Positions 1 to 12,336 of a DNA stretch of 64,000 bases are shown here, one piece after another (position 1 is the first letter of the stretch; the number at the start of each line of letters is the position of its first letter). This DNA comes from Acestrorhynchus altus (lineage: Eukaryota > Chordata > Actinopteri > Characiformes > Acestrorhynchidae): contig JAVGWO010000026.1 of assembly GCA_034509495.1 (NCBI GenBank), forward strand, positions 2,631,909-2,695,908, in the 5' to 3' direction. The notes below the pieces were generated by a model that saw nothing but the letters and a program-made list of their open reading frames with translations, had not been told where the DNA came from and did not search any database. A program made the translations under genes and the position numbers.

Positions 1-1530
1 TATGGAGATGGTTACCAAGTGAACTATGATGCCTTGCTCCTGGTTTAGGAGGGTTCCTGGTGGGTAGAGAGGCTGTGATATGTCAGAGAGTACAACCATT
101 AATCAGTAAAGTGTTTGGTTGGTGATTAATTATTGGTTGTAAAAAAAAAAAAAAAAAATCACATGGCTGACCACCCTATTAAACATGGGATATAAAAATT
201 GTCAATGAAAGCCTTTTTTTTTTTCAGACAAAAAACATCCATTCAAATAATAATCCATAACAACCCAATCAAATCTGACCTACTCTGGTAAACCTAAGTC
301 ATCCACACAGATTTTACTTAATGACACAGGACAGGAGGTGATATGAAGTTTTGAATATATTGATGTAAAATACTAATTTAATTTGTATATTGTATTTTCC
401 AATGTTATATCCAAAGTGCTAGTGTACAAAAAATGACATATTCATTATTTTACAGGAAAAGGTAAACTGTCATATGTTTTATTCATTACACATAATGTAA
501 TGAACCACATGACATTTTTTGTTTAAACGTTGACACTGTCTGATTAGCAATTTTACATATCAAAATTACATGTGTATAAATATTGGCAGAAATAATGCAA
601 TGCCATTCAAAAAGTGTGGCACTGTAAGTGTTATTCATAGAGTCAGTATTTTTAGACATGACCTCAGTAACAGCAAATTAAAAGTGACATGCTAATGAAC
701 TCAGTGAGTTCAGTAACTGTTGTGATGACAAAATGGACTGAAAGAGAAAAGATGAAATACAGTTTACTAAAGATAGTAACAAATAAACAATGGAAGAAAC
801 AAATCAAATTTAGATGAACAGACTCAGCCCTGCCCAATGTGCTGCCCTAGGCAAGATTTAGGCTGGTGTCATTGGGTCATCCATTCATTAATTAATTGTG
901 TTTATACACTCAAGAACATTGCACAGCTTTGTGTCTTGAAGATTTTCTTTATTGTAGAAACAAAATCAGCATTAAAACATTACCGTTATTAAACAAGCAA
1001 TGTAGAAATTAAGTGTTAAAAGAACAATATAAAATAAATATATAACGTTGCACAAAATATTATATTTACAAATACAGTATAAATAAGGGTATAGAACTAC
1101 ATTCCAGAGACCAGTGCAACACGTCTAATGTAGCACTGTTATTTGAATAGTGTTTTACTTGAGGAGGTGGAGGAAGATCATTTTACTCATGCATAACCTG
1201 AAGTTATTTTTATGGCTCCTTTTTACAGAAGGTAAAAGGTACCAGAATCTTTACTGATATGTGAGTGTACAGTTTAATTCCAACACAACAGGATTAAAAT
1301 TACAGAGGAAATTACTACATTAGGGGATACTGCATAGCCCATGTATCACAGAAAATATTAGCTCATATTATTAGTGTAGCAAGTTATGATGTGAGCTTTT
1401 AGTAATAAAATTATGTTGCCTACCTACCTACCGATCCCACCTATGCCAAAAGCTGGCTTTCAACCACAGTCAAAACATTGAAGATAAGACAAAAAATAAA
1501 GTTAAGGCATCAAGATATTTAGACATTCAT
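1..1530. other. AT-rich non-coding stretch, nothing recognised
   Basis: No long open frame, no tandem array and no repeat family that I recognise. The only simple sequence is an A-run of about 18 near position 140. The base composition matches the rest of the window's intergenic DNA. Confidence 0.5.
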
Positions 1531-1534
1531 TGCT

Positions 1535-1725
1535 CAGCACATTGGTTATATTTAAAGCATTTGGTTAATGCTCTTATTACTAATACATTTAAACTATGTT
1601 ACACAGGTAGGAGCCTTGTCAAAGAACTCTTATTGGTGTAGTGTGGGGAGTTTGTCTGGCTGAGGAATCAAAGTCTGCCACAGGGAAGATGGTGTTATCC
1701 ACTACACTATATCAACCAGGTGCAC
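1535..1725 (+). repeat. Dispersed SINE-like repeat fragment (copy 1)
   Basis: It contains 'agcatttggttaatgctctt', then a central piece reading roughly 'gtcaaagaactcttattggt', and ends in 'ccactacactatatcaacc'. The same closing motif (cccactacactacatcaac) recurs near 46210, and a weaker version lies near 46830. I read this as an old short interspersed repeat of the kind common in fish. The family is unassigned. Confidence 0.45.
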
Positions 1726-1734
1726 AAACTGTCT

Positions 1735-3288
1735 TTTTTTTTCTCTGAGTTATTAGATTTTTTTTTGACCAGCTGGGCCATTCTATTATGATATGCTCTA
1801 AAACACTTCCCAAGCAGGCTATGTCATTATAATGGACTACAAATGGGCTGTATATTCATTGACCTAGTGATATTACTTTTTGTTCACAAGCAGAAAGCAT
1901 TTATGGAAAAGTGTGGATAAGTCAACTACCACACAATAGACCTATCTACACTAATAAGCAAGAAGTCATTGGGATATTGGTATATAAAGTTGAGGAGAAG
2001 TAGAGTAGAGGTTTGGCTTGGGAATGCTCACACCTGTATAAGTTGTGAGGTGTTATATTGTGAGTGAGGTTGAATAAGTTATGATTGTGGTTACTAAATT
2101 GATGAGACATTTCATTTTCAAATACTGTGTGGACATTTTACATTCCTCAATCCACAGTGTCACATGTGTACTGGGTATATGTCCCAGAACCGGTTCTAGA
2201 CAAGTTGGCCCCAATGGCACAGTGCATAATCTTACTGGAATATCTCAGCATTGTTGGAGTACAAGAAGTCCATGAAGGACTGCAAATGGTCATCAAGCTG
2301 TGAAACGTAGTGGGCACCAGTTATTGACATGTTTCGGTGGACCAGTGGACCCAACAGATGCCATGAGACTACAGCGCAGACATGTACACCCCACCACACG
2401 CAAAACATACTGTATCTACCATCAGACTGAAACAATAAGTTCTGTGTCTCACTGGACCATGCCACATGTTGACAGTCCTGTACATGTCCAGTTAGAAAAC
2501 CTATATGCCCAGGGCAGTTGCTGTTTCTGAGGTCATAGTGTTAATATAAGCACTCTGGTGGGTCTTCTGGTCCCATATCCCATGGAAGCTAAAGAATGCT
2601 TCATTGACCTGCAGTATATTATTGTGGAACTCCTGCATTGAATGGTGATGTGATCTAGGTAACTTGTTTGTTCTTACAGACATTTCTCCAATAATTAATG
2701 TCATCTTACCATGCTGGCCAGTGTTCAATCTCACACAAAACACCACATAACACCTCACAATGTATACAGATGTGGGCTTTAAGCCAATCTCTGAGTTAAC
2801 ACTTCAGGATCAATTTACATACCCAGTCCCCTGTGTTTCAGCATGTCCAAACACTCCTTCAAAAGTGTACTTCTGTAGCCACTGTTAGTTTGAGGAGCCT
2901 CACACTACAATTATATAAGAAAAAAATCCATTCAATCCAATGGGATCTTATAGTTATGATAACGTGTATGGAAAGATAATGTAAAGGTCAATAACAGTCT
3001 GTGCATCCACCTCCAAACCCAGTGTTTCATATTTTGTCACTATATTAATACAGTGTTTATTTCCATGTTTGTGGATATATTTCACCTTAAAACACCACAG
3101 TGTGGGTAAAGCAAACAGACATTGATATTTTGAATAGCACCCTGACCTTTGCACAGCCTATTTCCTATTCAACCCAATCCCATCAGCAGCTAATTAGACC
3201 AAGGAAGGTGTGATGGACAAAGCCCAAACTAAATAGCACCATCCTTCAGCCCATATCAAAATCTACACTGAAGGGAGGCCTCCCTTCA

Positions 3289-3290
<2 letters not shown>
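1735..3290. other. Unassigned non-coding sequence
   Basis: Small overlapping open frames on both strands between 2080 and 2760 (64 to 85 residues) show no recognisable domain and look like chance frames in a less AT-rich patch. That patch could be an unrecognised transposon remnant, but I cannot support a call. Confidence 0.35.

Positions 3291-3319
<29 letters not shown>
3291..3319. repeat. (CA)n microsatellite
   Basis: About 14 uninterrupted CA units, visible directly. Confidence 0.95.
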
Positions 3320-3321
<2 letters not shown>

Positions 3322-4145
3322 AAGTTACACTGCAGCAAGGGACTAGCTATGCAGTTCAGTAAATGAACACACAGACTGATGAAAAATACACATTTGTTTC
3401 AGTATTATATATTTTTATTATTTTTTTCAGTTCAACAAACAGAAAACAGTATAAAATAAACTGGGTTTGCAAATCACCAGAGGCTTCAGCTTATGCGAAA
3501 CATAGTTAATGGCTGTCTTGTGATCATATGAAATATAAATGAACATGGAATGCATTATGAAAACCGTGTTAAAACCTTTGAAGAGTGCCAAAAAGGCATT
3601 CTGTGTTTTATATATTTCATTTCCAACTGCAATATCCGGCGAGTTTTAAGTGGCCATAATGGGGTTGGAGGTAACTACACATGTAGATATGAAACAGAAG
3701 CGAGTGAACCCATAATTGATTGACCTTTGTATAACAGTGGTCTTCTCTCCCACTTTACCTGTTTCAAGTGTTTATTTCTCCAACCACTCCATGTATATGC
3801 AAGTTTAATTTGGAAATCTAATTCAATTACACTGGTGGAAAATGCACTGTGGGCAGCACTCAGCTCAGCCTGGCTATGCTGTACAAAATTGCACACAGGA
3901 AAAACAAAATGATCCCCAAAACATTATCCACAACTTTCAGAGGGAGGATTTCTCCACTCTGCTATTGGTTATTGTCTGTGTCTGATGCATACTCAGTCAG
4001 ATCTGAAGGCATGTCAGTTGTCAGAGGGCTCATTATACATTATTGTTACATTTCCTTAGTTCCAGTTATTTGTTTATTTTTTCCCAAACCCAGTCTTGAT
4101 TTATTTTAATACGCTCATTTTCTGAAACATCTTTATCCTTTAAAA
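3320..4145. other. Non-coding, nothing recognised
   Basis: AT-rich sequence with only chance frames (up to 86 codons near 3850-4109). No domain and no repeat family identified. Confidence 0.4.
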
Positions 4146-4149
4146 TTAA

Positions 4150-5046
4150 CCTTTTGAAATCTAGGCCAATTTTTGTGGAATGTTTAGTAATTTGACGTAC
4201 CATTATCCACCAAATATTTATAGGACACAGTCTCACATTTCAGATATTGTTATTTTCAGGAGATCTTAAGCTATACAAAAGTGTCTTCATTTCAGATGAG
4301 ATACAGATAGAGATACATTTAAGATAGAGAATTTAAATATCTGTATGAATTTGACCATTAATTTAGGCCTACAATTGTGCCTAATGTCTAATGCCTGTCA
4401 GTAATTGACCATTCAGAGCCTTTTTGAGCTAAAAATGCAAGATTTTTGATGAGTTACTTGTAATGAATAAATTGCCTATATATATATATCTCTTTCAAAA
4501 TACTTTTAAATAAAATTAAAGAAAACAACAATGAGAATATCCTTTATTATCTTTGTTATTTATGTTAGTATTAGTACAATCCTCTCTTGGGACTTTTGTT
4601 GTGCTATTTAAGCAATATCTGAACAAAGAAACTAAACAGTCCCTCCCTTCTCATTTTCCTCTGTAGCTGAATGTGTGGGTCAGTGATGTCATCAGCCCCA
4701 CCCCCTCTTGCTGATCAGTCAGAGTCTGCATCCTAGCTAAGCATGAACATGTGGACAGTGCAGTAAACGTGCACTGAAAGGCCTCTTTAGCAAGTACACT
4801 GGGATTTAATTAAGTTGGAAAAAAGTGAATTTTAGCTGTTGTCCAAGTTGGATTACTTCATGATAATTCATCACACAATGATTACCACCATGGTTAGATA
4901 GGGTAAGTTTTGCATTAGGGTTAGGTTAGTATGTTATGAAATGTTTATCATGTCTGTAGGTTACTCTGATCCTAAGATATGAAGCCTTGAAAACAGCATA
5001 TAACTGCTCACAAAATGCAGATCTGGGGTTCTAAGACACGTTTTAA
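4150..5046 (+). mobile_element. TTAA-flanked piggyBac-like MITE, copy 1
   Basis: A TTAA at 4146-4149 is followed by the left end CCTTTTGAAATCTAGGCCAA. The right part ends in 'atctggggttctaaga' just before a TTAA at 5043-5046. The internal blocks shared by the family are present in order: an ATTT-rich left part, a TGATGTCA at 4684-4691, a 'gatcagtcagagtctgcat' block, a 'catgtggacag' block, and a 'gttactctgatcct' block near the right end. There is no coding capacity. This is the longest uninterrupted copy in the window. The piggyBac assignment rests on the TTAA flanks and the CCY terminal bases only. Confidence 0.7.
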
Positions 5047-5122
5047 TAGTTACTATAACCAGTCCCCTAAGGTATATAAATAAACAACCCCTGTATTCTA
5101 AACTATTTCTGCCCTTTTAATA

Positions 5123-5345
5123 TACACTATACGGACAGAAGTATGAAACACCTGTTTCCAAAATCAAAAAGCATTATTCTTGCTCTTATTGAAGTAACTC
5201 TCTCTACTGGCCAGGAAATGCTTACACTAGATATCTGGAGCATAACTGTCTACATTCATTTGTTTACATACATTGAAAAAATATGAGGTTTGGATGATCA
5301 CCAACCTTCCTCATCCCAAATGTGTTGGATTGAGCAGCTAGAGGA
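5123..5345 (+). mobile_element. DNA-transposon fragment, 'tacactatatgg' family, left end
   Basis: The terminal repeat TACACTATACGGACAGAAGT is followed by family blocks such as 'gaagtaactctctctactgg' and 'ctagatatctggagcat'. Other pieces of the same family lie at about 9445, 48600 and 55482. Non-coding and truncated on the right. Confidence 0.65.
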
Positions 5346-5349
5346 CATG

Positions 5350-6430
5350 TGGACATATTGACATTTGGACATATACTAGTGTGTATGCTAGACTATTGTG
5401 AAAAGATTTTATATTCATTAGATGTAGTAATGTAACACTTACGTGTAGTGACTCATTTCATACATTTTACTATTATTTGTTTATTTATTTTTTTTGGACT
5501 CTTAAGGATGTCTTACAGAAATCCAAAATCTCACATTACAATATTTAAATTTAGATTTGACTAAATTACAAAACAGTTTAAAAATTAAAACCTTGAAAAG
5601 CTTGACATCTCTTTAAATTAATTATTTTAAAATATGACAATTAAAATGTTTGAATTAAATTATGAACAAAATCAAAATATAGATGCACTAGTAGAGTATT
5701 TAAATATATTAAATAAATATTTTAACAGACCTTATAAAAACTTTATTTTTCCTCTTTTATATGGCCTGTTTAAAAGCTTAAGAATAAAAAGACAACCTAA
5801 CAAAATTGTCATTCCCCCAAGGCTGTTTTGAGAAGAGATCTGAATTATACTTAAATACATTGTTGTTTCTTTATGTAATTTCTACTGACTTTTGTCTAAA
5901 TTAGAATGGGAAGATTATTGGATCTAGGCCTGGTTTGCAAAACATTCAGTTTACTAGTTTCTACTGTTGGCTTTTATAAATGCCAGATACATTTTTACAT
6001 AAGAACAGAGAATCAGGTATGGATACTATCCACAGTTGTTTTTCACATATGAAGCATACACCCTGGTCCTACCCTACATATTTAAGAGCTTGCCTCAGTC
6101 TGTAGAGTATATATAGGAGGCACAACATGACCCACTGTGAATTCTCTGCACTTTCTTGTCTAACAATGCTTAAGATTAATAAAATTATTTTCTGTTCAGG
6201 CTTTTTTAGCCTGAGCCAATGCAGCAATTTGTGCAACTGGACTACAGTGTTGTATGACTAAATTTGTCATTCTGTTTGCACACATCTGATTAGAGTCACA
6301 AGGATCAAAACTGTTTTGATTGAGTGGGCCAAGCCATATGCCCCTGACTAACCTCTGGAAGACCTGCTAGTACAGGCCATATTGCCAGCATATAGGCCAG
6401 AAGAACGTGTGTGTGTGCGTGTGTGCGGTG
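5350..6430. other. AT-rich non-coding stretch
   Basis: The 65-codon frame at 5634-5831 is composed of AT-driven codons and has no domain. A small hairpin, caggcttttttagcctg, lies near 6197-6213. Nothing else is recognised. Confidence 0.4.
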
Positions 6431-6439
6431 ATCCCTGGG

Positions 6440-6800
6440 TCAATTGTGGACACTGCACTCACTCTCCTGCTTGGCTCTCGAGAATCAGGGTCTTAGCGGC
6501 AAACTGTGCGAGTTAAAGAGGAAAATCTCTCATCAGTAGGGATTAAGGCAGAGGCGTTTCGACATTTTCCATAAGGTAGCATTATAATCAGACTCTAGGC
6601 TTCATAATACCCGCCATCTGAGTGGATTTGCAGGGAGGAAATGTTATTAAAGTCGCCACATGAGAAAAACAAATTAGAGCCCGTGGTGTGCTGTCCAGAG
6701 TGGCTCGAATAGAAAGCGAGTGGGGTTGCGCTTAATCATTCCACTCTTCTTTGTTTATTACTCTTTTTCTTATTCTTGTTTTCTGACTCACAAATTTGGA
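6440..6800. other. Repeat-free, GC-richer block; possible conserved non-coding element
   Basis: Unlike its AT-rich, simple-sequence flanks, this block is complex, keeps several CpGs, has no open frame and matches no other part of the window. In fish gene deserts such blocks are often conserved enhancers. That function is inference only. Confidence 0.25.
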
Positions 6801-6839
6801 AGCAAGTAAGCAGGGGGGTAATATGTACTTCAGAGCTTG

Positions 6840-8240
6840 TGATAAAGAAACTGCCAGCTCATTCATCAGATTAGAAACACTTTTTTTTTTTATGAGGGAT
6901 GCTGTGTAAACAAACTGTTGAAGGTTACAAAAGACTCAGCTGATCTCTGAACTGATCTACTGCTTATAGAATATTAGAATCTATTTCTCTGTTTATAAAT
7001 AATCTAAAGTTTGAACATTAAATTATGAAAAAATGTACTTTTTTTTTACAGTTGTCTTATATTCTTTATATGTAAAATAAAATATTTCAAGCCTTTTTTC
7101 TACTTTTGAACAATCTGGATTTTAACAAAAAGCAAATATACATTTTCTCAAATTAAGATATTTCTTTTTGACTTTTTGAGGAGGAGTAGTAGTAGTAATA
7201 GTAGTAATCTGTTTATTTAGAGTTTTCCAAGAGTACACAAATAAACACAATAAGAATAAAAAATATTTAACTAATCTATATCTAAAAACAAAGCAAAATC
7301 AATACTGACCAAAAAGATGAAGGCTAAAACATTCATTTATTTTTACCATATAATATCCTCTGACATCCTCATTAACAAAAAAAATGTATACATGATTATA
7401 ATAATTTGTCAGTTTTATAAGTGCTTACAACCTTATTTTTAAACATGTTTAACTTGCACTCAGTTACACATTCTTAATTATCACAATTATTCCACAAATG
7501 ATAATTTACTAATAATAAATAAACATGTTCTCCTTGGTTCATACTGACTGTATTTAATTTCAAACAACTTCTTAACACAGTTAGGAATATAACTGTATTG
7601 TGCTTAAAGTTCATAAGATGGCTGATATTTCATAACTGTTTCATTTACAATTCTTATAGCTTTCTTTTGTAGTGTAAAGTTTGGTTTGGTATTATAGCTT
7701 CCACACAATAATCTCATATATGGAATTGTAAAGTAACAGTATGGGATATTGTGTGAATTTTCACTGAGGGTATATTTGATCTTCTATAATATTGCAATAA
7801 TTTTTCTATTTGGTTTCCAACATAATTAATGATCAATTATCAGTAAAGAAATTTATTTGTTGCTTACTGTTGCTCAGCGCTCCAAAGTCCTCTTTTCAGA
7901 TGAAAGTAAACTTAGCATTTTGTTTAGACATCAAGAGTCCTGAAGTCCAGTGTGATCTATTTAGCTAGTTAGTGTAGATTTTCTCTGACTGCATATTTAT
8001 TGCCAAACGGAAACCTAATTATGAAGCAATTTATCATATGGTACTGTACCATGCCATATTAGTCACTTTGCTTGAACTAAGACATACCCCATTATGTGAA
8101 GACCTCCCCCTCTCCTTTTGCATCTGATGCCTGACGTTTGGCATTTACATTACCAGGGAGAGAGAGAGGTTAATTATGGGCGACCTTGCAATGCCATTAA
8201 TTACATAACAGTAAATAAGCTAATGATATTTCACTCAGGG
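6840..8240. other. AT-rich non-coding stretch
   Basis: It contains long A/T runs and a short (TAG)n-like patch near 7185-7205. No gene or repeat family is recognised. Confidence 0.45.
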
Positions 8241-8247
8241 TGAAAAG

Positions 8248-8314
8248 GTGTGTGTGTGTCTGAGTGTGTGTGCGTGAGAGAGAGAGAGAGTGAGAGAGAG
8301 AGCGAGAGAGAGAG
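8248..8314. repeat. (GT)n followed by (GA)n compound microsatellite
   Basis: An imperfect GT run passes directly into an imperfect GA run. The chance frames over it on the minus strand (Ser-Leu and His-Thr repeats) are artefacts. Confidence 0.95.
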
Positions 8315-8758
8315 CTTTGTGATATAATATGATAGTTGGTAAAAGGCTCATATCCTTACATTGTAATTTACCTCCCTGAGGTCTACTTACAAAGTTTATA
8401 ATTTTACAACCATTTGAACTCCTCTCAGACAGAAACCAGAATGAAAACTGAACAAACAACCCCATAACAATGCAGCTGCAGCTTGTTGATATACAAAATG
8501 ATATGTGAAACATACAGTGTGAAAAAAATAGGACACCAACTTTAAGCATATTAAAATTTGATCTTTTTTATTTTTCTTTAAACACAATAAATCACCTCCA
8601 TGGTGTGTGTGAGAGCATGAATGGGGGGTGAAGGAGCACAGAGTAGAGGAGGACCTGAGAGTAGGGGGTGGAGCAGAGCAAGGGAGCAGTCCATTTCTTG
8701 CTCTGTTCATATCACAGTATAGATAGAAATATCTGTAGAGCCTCTAGAGGCTTGCAGC

Positions 8759-9419
8759 TGTAACGATGTAAGCTCACATACACATTACCAACAGGAAGGT
8801 CACACACATACCTGTTCACACCTGTGTACTGTCCACATCCACTGGGGGGCAAAAGAGTAAGAGACTGCACTCTCTGAGTTTTTACTTAGCTGGGTGAGTC
8901 CACGTCTGGTTTTAGGAGAGGGGAGATTGTGAAGGCCTAAAGAGGAAGAAGGTTGAATACCTATAGTCCTTGTTTGATTAAAATGACATTATGAATCTGT
9001 TTTGCTGAAGGGTAATGATGAATGATGAGTATTGAATGTGACTGTGTGTCGGCAATCATTGTATGTTGTATTTTGAACATTACCTGTGTTCATATTGGTA
9101 CAGCCCAGGGGGAGGGGCTACCTGTATAAAAGCTGCTCTGAGGTAAAGTAGAGGGGGAGAGTGAGTAGAGATGTAAGAAGTTGTATGAGCGGTGCGAAGT
9201 GACTATATGTGATTTTGTAGTCATTGTTCAGAACCACTGTAGTTAGTGGATGCTTATTATTTCATTATTCTTTTCTTTTCATTTATTTCCCTGTGCAGTT
9301 GTACATATGCAAATATCAATTCTGCTGAATAAACTGGTGGTTTCTTCTTCTGCCTACTTCATTTGTCTGGGCCTCTGACTACTCACCCTGCTATACTCAT
9401 GAAGTGGACAACTCCTACA
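8759..9419 (+). mobile_element. Possible solo LTR
   Basis: It starts TGTAACG and ends CTCCTACA, giving TG...CA termini. A TATAAAA at 9125-9131 follows a GC-rich 'ggggaggggctacc' box, and an AATAAA at 9328-9333 lies about 200 bases downstream. This promoter then poly(A)-signal order is typical of an LTR. I could not find a clear target duplication or a primer-binding site, so a short host promoter-terminator unit or coincidence remains possible. Confidence 0.35.
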
Positions 9420-9439
9420 GTTAAAGTACCCAACTTCAT

Positions 9440-9690
9440 CACAACTGCCAATAGAAAAAGACTGTCTGTAGCAGGTAAGCATAAGCACCATTAGTACCAT
9501 TACAAATACCAGATGTGGGCCACGGGACTGAGCTGTGGAAAAATGGTGTTCCATCCAGTACTTCTGGGATGAGTCGGGGAGTTTGGGATGAGGTGGGGTG
9601 GTGATTGTCCGACATCCTGACCTCTCTAATGCTCTTGTCACTGAATGCAATCAAGACTGTGCTCCAAAATCTAATATAAACACTTAGTCA
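9440..9690 (-). mobile_element. DNA-transposon fragment, 'tacactatatgg' family, reverse orientation
   Basis: Read on the minus strand it carries the family blocks 'ttttggagcacagtcttgat', 'gacaagagcattagagaggt' and 'acctcatcccaaactccccg'. Both terminal repeats are missing. Overlapping open frames of 71 and 98 codons on the minus strand are by-products of the repeat and encode no known domain. Confidence 0.65.
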
Positions 9691-9709
9691 AACAAAAGCA
9701 TGATAAATT

Positions 9710-10080
9710 ATTTTGAACTCTTTGTGGGCAGTTACATGTCAGTATTCTAAGCTTCATATTTCAATATCAGAGTAACCTTCAGATATGATACTCATGTCAT
9801 AACAAATTGCAAAACCACAACCTACAGCCCTATTTATTCATGTTACATCCATTGTGTGATGAATTATCAGTGAATAAAATGTACTTGTTTCCAAGAGGTC
9901 TCTGAAATGTAAAGTGTCTTAATTGTAACATCTCAAAAGACATAGCTGAGTAGTCTAGGATCTGCTGAGAATAACTAAATCTGGTATGTATGACTCCTGT
10001 AAACACTTTTCTAATTTTTGGCAAATAAACGTATGTCAAACTATGAAAATATACCACTAAATTGGCCTAGGGTTCAAAAA
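9710..10080 (-). mobile_element. TTAA-family MITE, copy 2 (partial)
   Basis: On the minus strand it begins near 'ggttcaaaaa' reversed, runs through 'ggccaatttagtgg' and the 'ggttactctgat' block, and stops at 'taactgcccacaaag'. The central part with the CRE-like site is deleted. The ends are decayed, with no exact TTAA remaining. Confidence 0.65.
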
Positions 10081-10084
10081 ATGT

Positions 10085-10685
10085 ATAGGCTTGATTGCCA
10101 AAGAGACAATGAATGACCAGGTGTATGAATAGGGTCATAGTATGCTCTTTATCAAATTTAAGTTCTAAATGTTGACAAACAAACACAGATTAAGACTTTT
10201 TTATTGGCTGGAGGTTAGGTTGTGTGTGTTGACAAACCGTACCCAAAATCATTACTTTAGCAATTAGATTTGAGCTGTCCCCTGGGCCTGCCTACTCAAT
10301 TCATTCAGCATAGCTGAGTCACTCATGTGTGACAAAAAGAATAAAGGATTTTTTGTTGTAGTCTTGTAATATGATGTTTCAAACAAATCAATTTGTTTAC
10401 TTTGACTTGGTTGTTTCTTCCATTTTTCTTTCTTTATGAATGAAGTAAGTTTAGCAATTTCTCTTTTTCCATGGCTGTTGTAAGGTGAATTATTGTCGGC
10501 AGTGGCCTTGGTAATGATACAGACCTGAGTGCAATACATGCTAGATCACTGTGTGACCATTCATCATTTTGCTGGAAGGGGCTTTGTTTAACACTCTTGA
10601 GTATGTTCATCTGTTAGTGTCCAAGCGGGCTTTTATTTGTTTATTTCAGTATTTTATATAAGCAAATCATATTTATCTGTTTGTC
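10085..10685. other. Non-coding, nothing recognised
   Basis: Only chance open frames are present (91 codons at most, minus strand), with no domain. Confidence 0.4.
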
Positions 10686-10689
10686 CATT

Positions 10690-11025
10690 GCAGCAGGTGA
10701 CACAGTGGTGCTGCAGGTAGTGTGTGTGTGTAACACAGCTCCTGGAATTGTGGATTTCATTCTCGCTCGGATGTCTCGCTCGGATGTCTCGCTCGCCTGT
10801 GAGGAGTTTTGTGTATTCTCCCTGTGTCCATGCGGGTTTCCTCCATGTTTCTGGTTTCTTCCCACCTCCCAAAAATGCACATGATACATGAATTGCCCCT
10901 AGGTGTGAGTGTGGTACCCTGTCCAGGTGGTATTCCTGCCTTGCATCTGATGATTCCAGGTAGGCTCTGGAACTTGTCCTGACCCTGTTCAGGACAAAGT
11001 GGTTAAGATAGTGACTGACTTACTG
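10690..11025 (+). repeat. Retroposon 3'-end type repeat (copy A)
   Basis: The order of motifs is a hallmark of a widespread fish RTE/SINE-type repeat: 'ttctccctgtgtccatgcgg', 'gtttcctccatgttt', 'cccacctcccaaaaatg', 'ccctgtccaggtgg', then 'agtgactgactt' at the end. It contains a small direct duplication of 'gtctcgctcggat' near 10770-10795. Related copies lie at 17078 (same strand) and 37027 (opposite strand). Confidence 0.65.
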
Positions 11026-11029
11026 TCCA

Positions 11030-11900
11030 CTGCAGCCTTATAATCCATATAAATACAAAGGATTGATGCTATTCGGCCATAAATTTTCATGTTTTGTAGT
11101 CTCTATCATAGCATTATTAAAATTGTTTGATTAAAAATGGCTTATTTTGATTGTATTCAGACTCCACCAACTCTGCAGCAGTTCCTATTGGCTATAATTC
11201 CTCTCACTGAGAGCTATGTAATGAGTGTGTGTAAACTGAAGCAAAGCTGGCACTGCTGGCTTGGGTTGGCATGAATGTAAGGCACTGCCTTTTGCGGTGA
11301 GATGCTGACTGTGCCCCTCCTTATGGCATAGGGATCCAGAGAGAGTCAGACCCTGACACAGATATGCCTATGCAACAAAAAGGCCAGTTGATTACCTATT
11401 GTTCATTATTCCTGACTCTCTGCTTTTCTTCCTTTCGTGTTGCGCTGAATGGACAGGATAATGCTTCTGAGATTAAAAAGCAGGAGGATAGTGCACATTG
11501 TGCTTTTGAAGCTTAGGATAAATCACCTCCCAACTCAGTCAAGTATGTTTGAGCTGGATATGGTCATTTTAATAAAACCTACCTGATATCCTTCACAGAC
11601 ACTTTATTGCTACTTTGATAAGGCCACAACTGCTCAGTAGTAGCTTACTCATAGCTTTACCACAAAGATTGGGAATCTTTGAAATCTAGTAAATGCAGAT
11701 ATGGCAAGTTCTTGCCTGAGTTTGTGGCCTTCAAGTGCATTAAAAACAGGGATAGTGGACCGTTACGGGTGGGCTGAGAGGTTGAAGGGTCTGGTTGCCT
11801 CTATCCCCCAACCACCCCGGATGCTAAAATGAAATTGATCAAAAAGGACCCCTGGTTCAATAAAATGGACCTTCATGACACCACTGACCCCAGAGACTGA
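11030..11900. other. Non-coding, with a possible conserved block at 11280-11530
   Basis: The block at 11280-11530 is complex, repeat-free and balanced in composition. It contains 'gcgctgaatggacaggataa' and 'aagcaggaggatagtgcaca'. I cannot show conservation from one sequence. The rest is unremarkable AT-rich DNA. Confidence 0.25.
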
Positions 11901-11904
11901 TGCT

Positions 11905-12261
11905 CAGTCAAGAAATGTTTATGACTGTATATGATGAAATCCCTAAATTCCTTGCAAATGCACATTCACTCTCACCTGTTTCCAATTAACCTGTTCACCT
12001 GTGGAATGTTCCAAACAGGTGTTTTTTGAGCGTTCCTCAACTTTCCCAGTCTTTTGTTGCCCCTGTTCAAACTTTTTTGGAATGTGTTGCAGGCATCAAA
12101 TTCAAAATCAGTGAATCAAAAAAAACAAAAAAACAAAAAACAATAACATTTATCCATTTAAACATTAGAATGTAGTGTATTCAATTGAATATAGTTTGAA
12201 AAGGATTTGCAAATCATCATATTTTGTTTGTTATACACAATGTCCCAACTTAATTGGACTT

Positions 12262-12262
<1 letters not shown>
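11905..12262 (+). mobile_element. DNA-transposon 3'-end fragment (hAT-like?)
   Basis: It contains the string of motifs 'cacctgtttccaattaacct', 'gaatgttccaaacaggtg', 'ctttcccagtcttttgttgc', 'gtgttgcaggcatcaaattc', 'ggatttgcaaatcatc' and 'atgtcccaacttaattgga'. I recognise this as the end of a common fish DNA transposon. The terminal base pairs have been replaced by the adjoining GT array. Superfamily assignment is uncertain. Confidence 0.55.

Positions 12263-12330
<68 letters not shown>
12263..12330. repeat. (GT)n microsatellite
   Basis: About 34 uninterrupted GT units abutting a transposon end. Confidence 0.97.
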
Positions 12331-12334
<4 letters not shown>

Positions 12335-12336
<2 letters not shown>

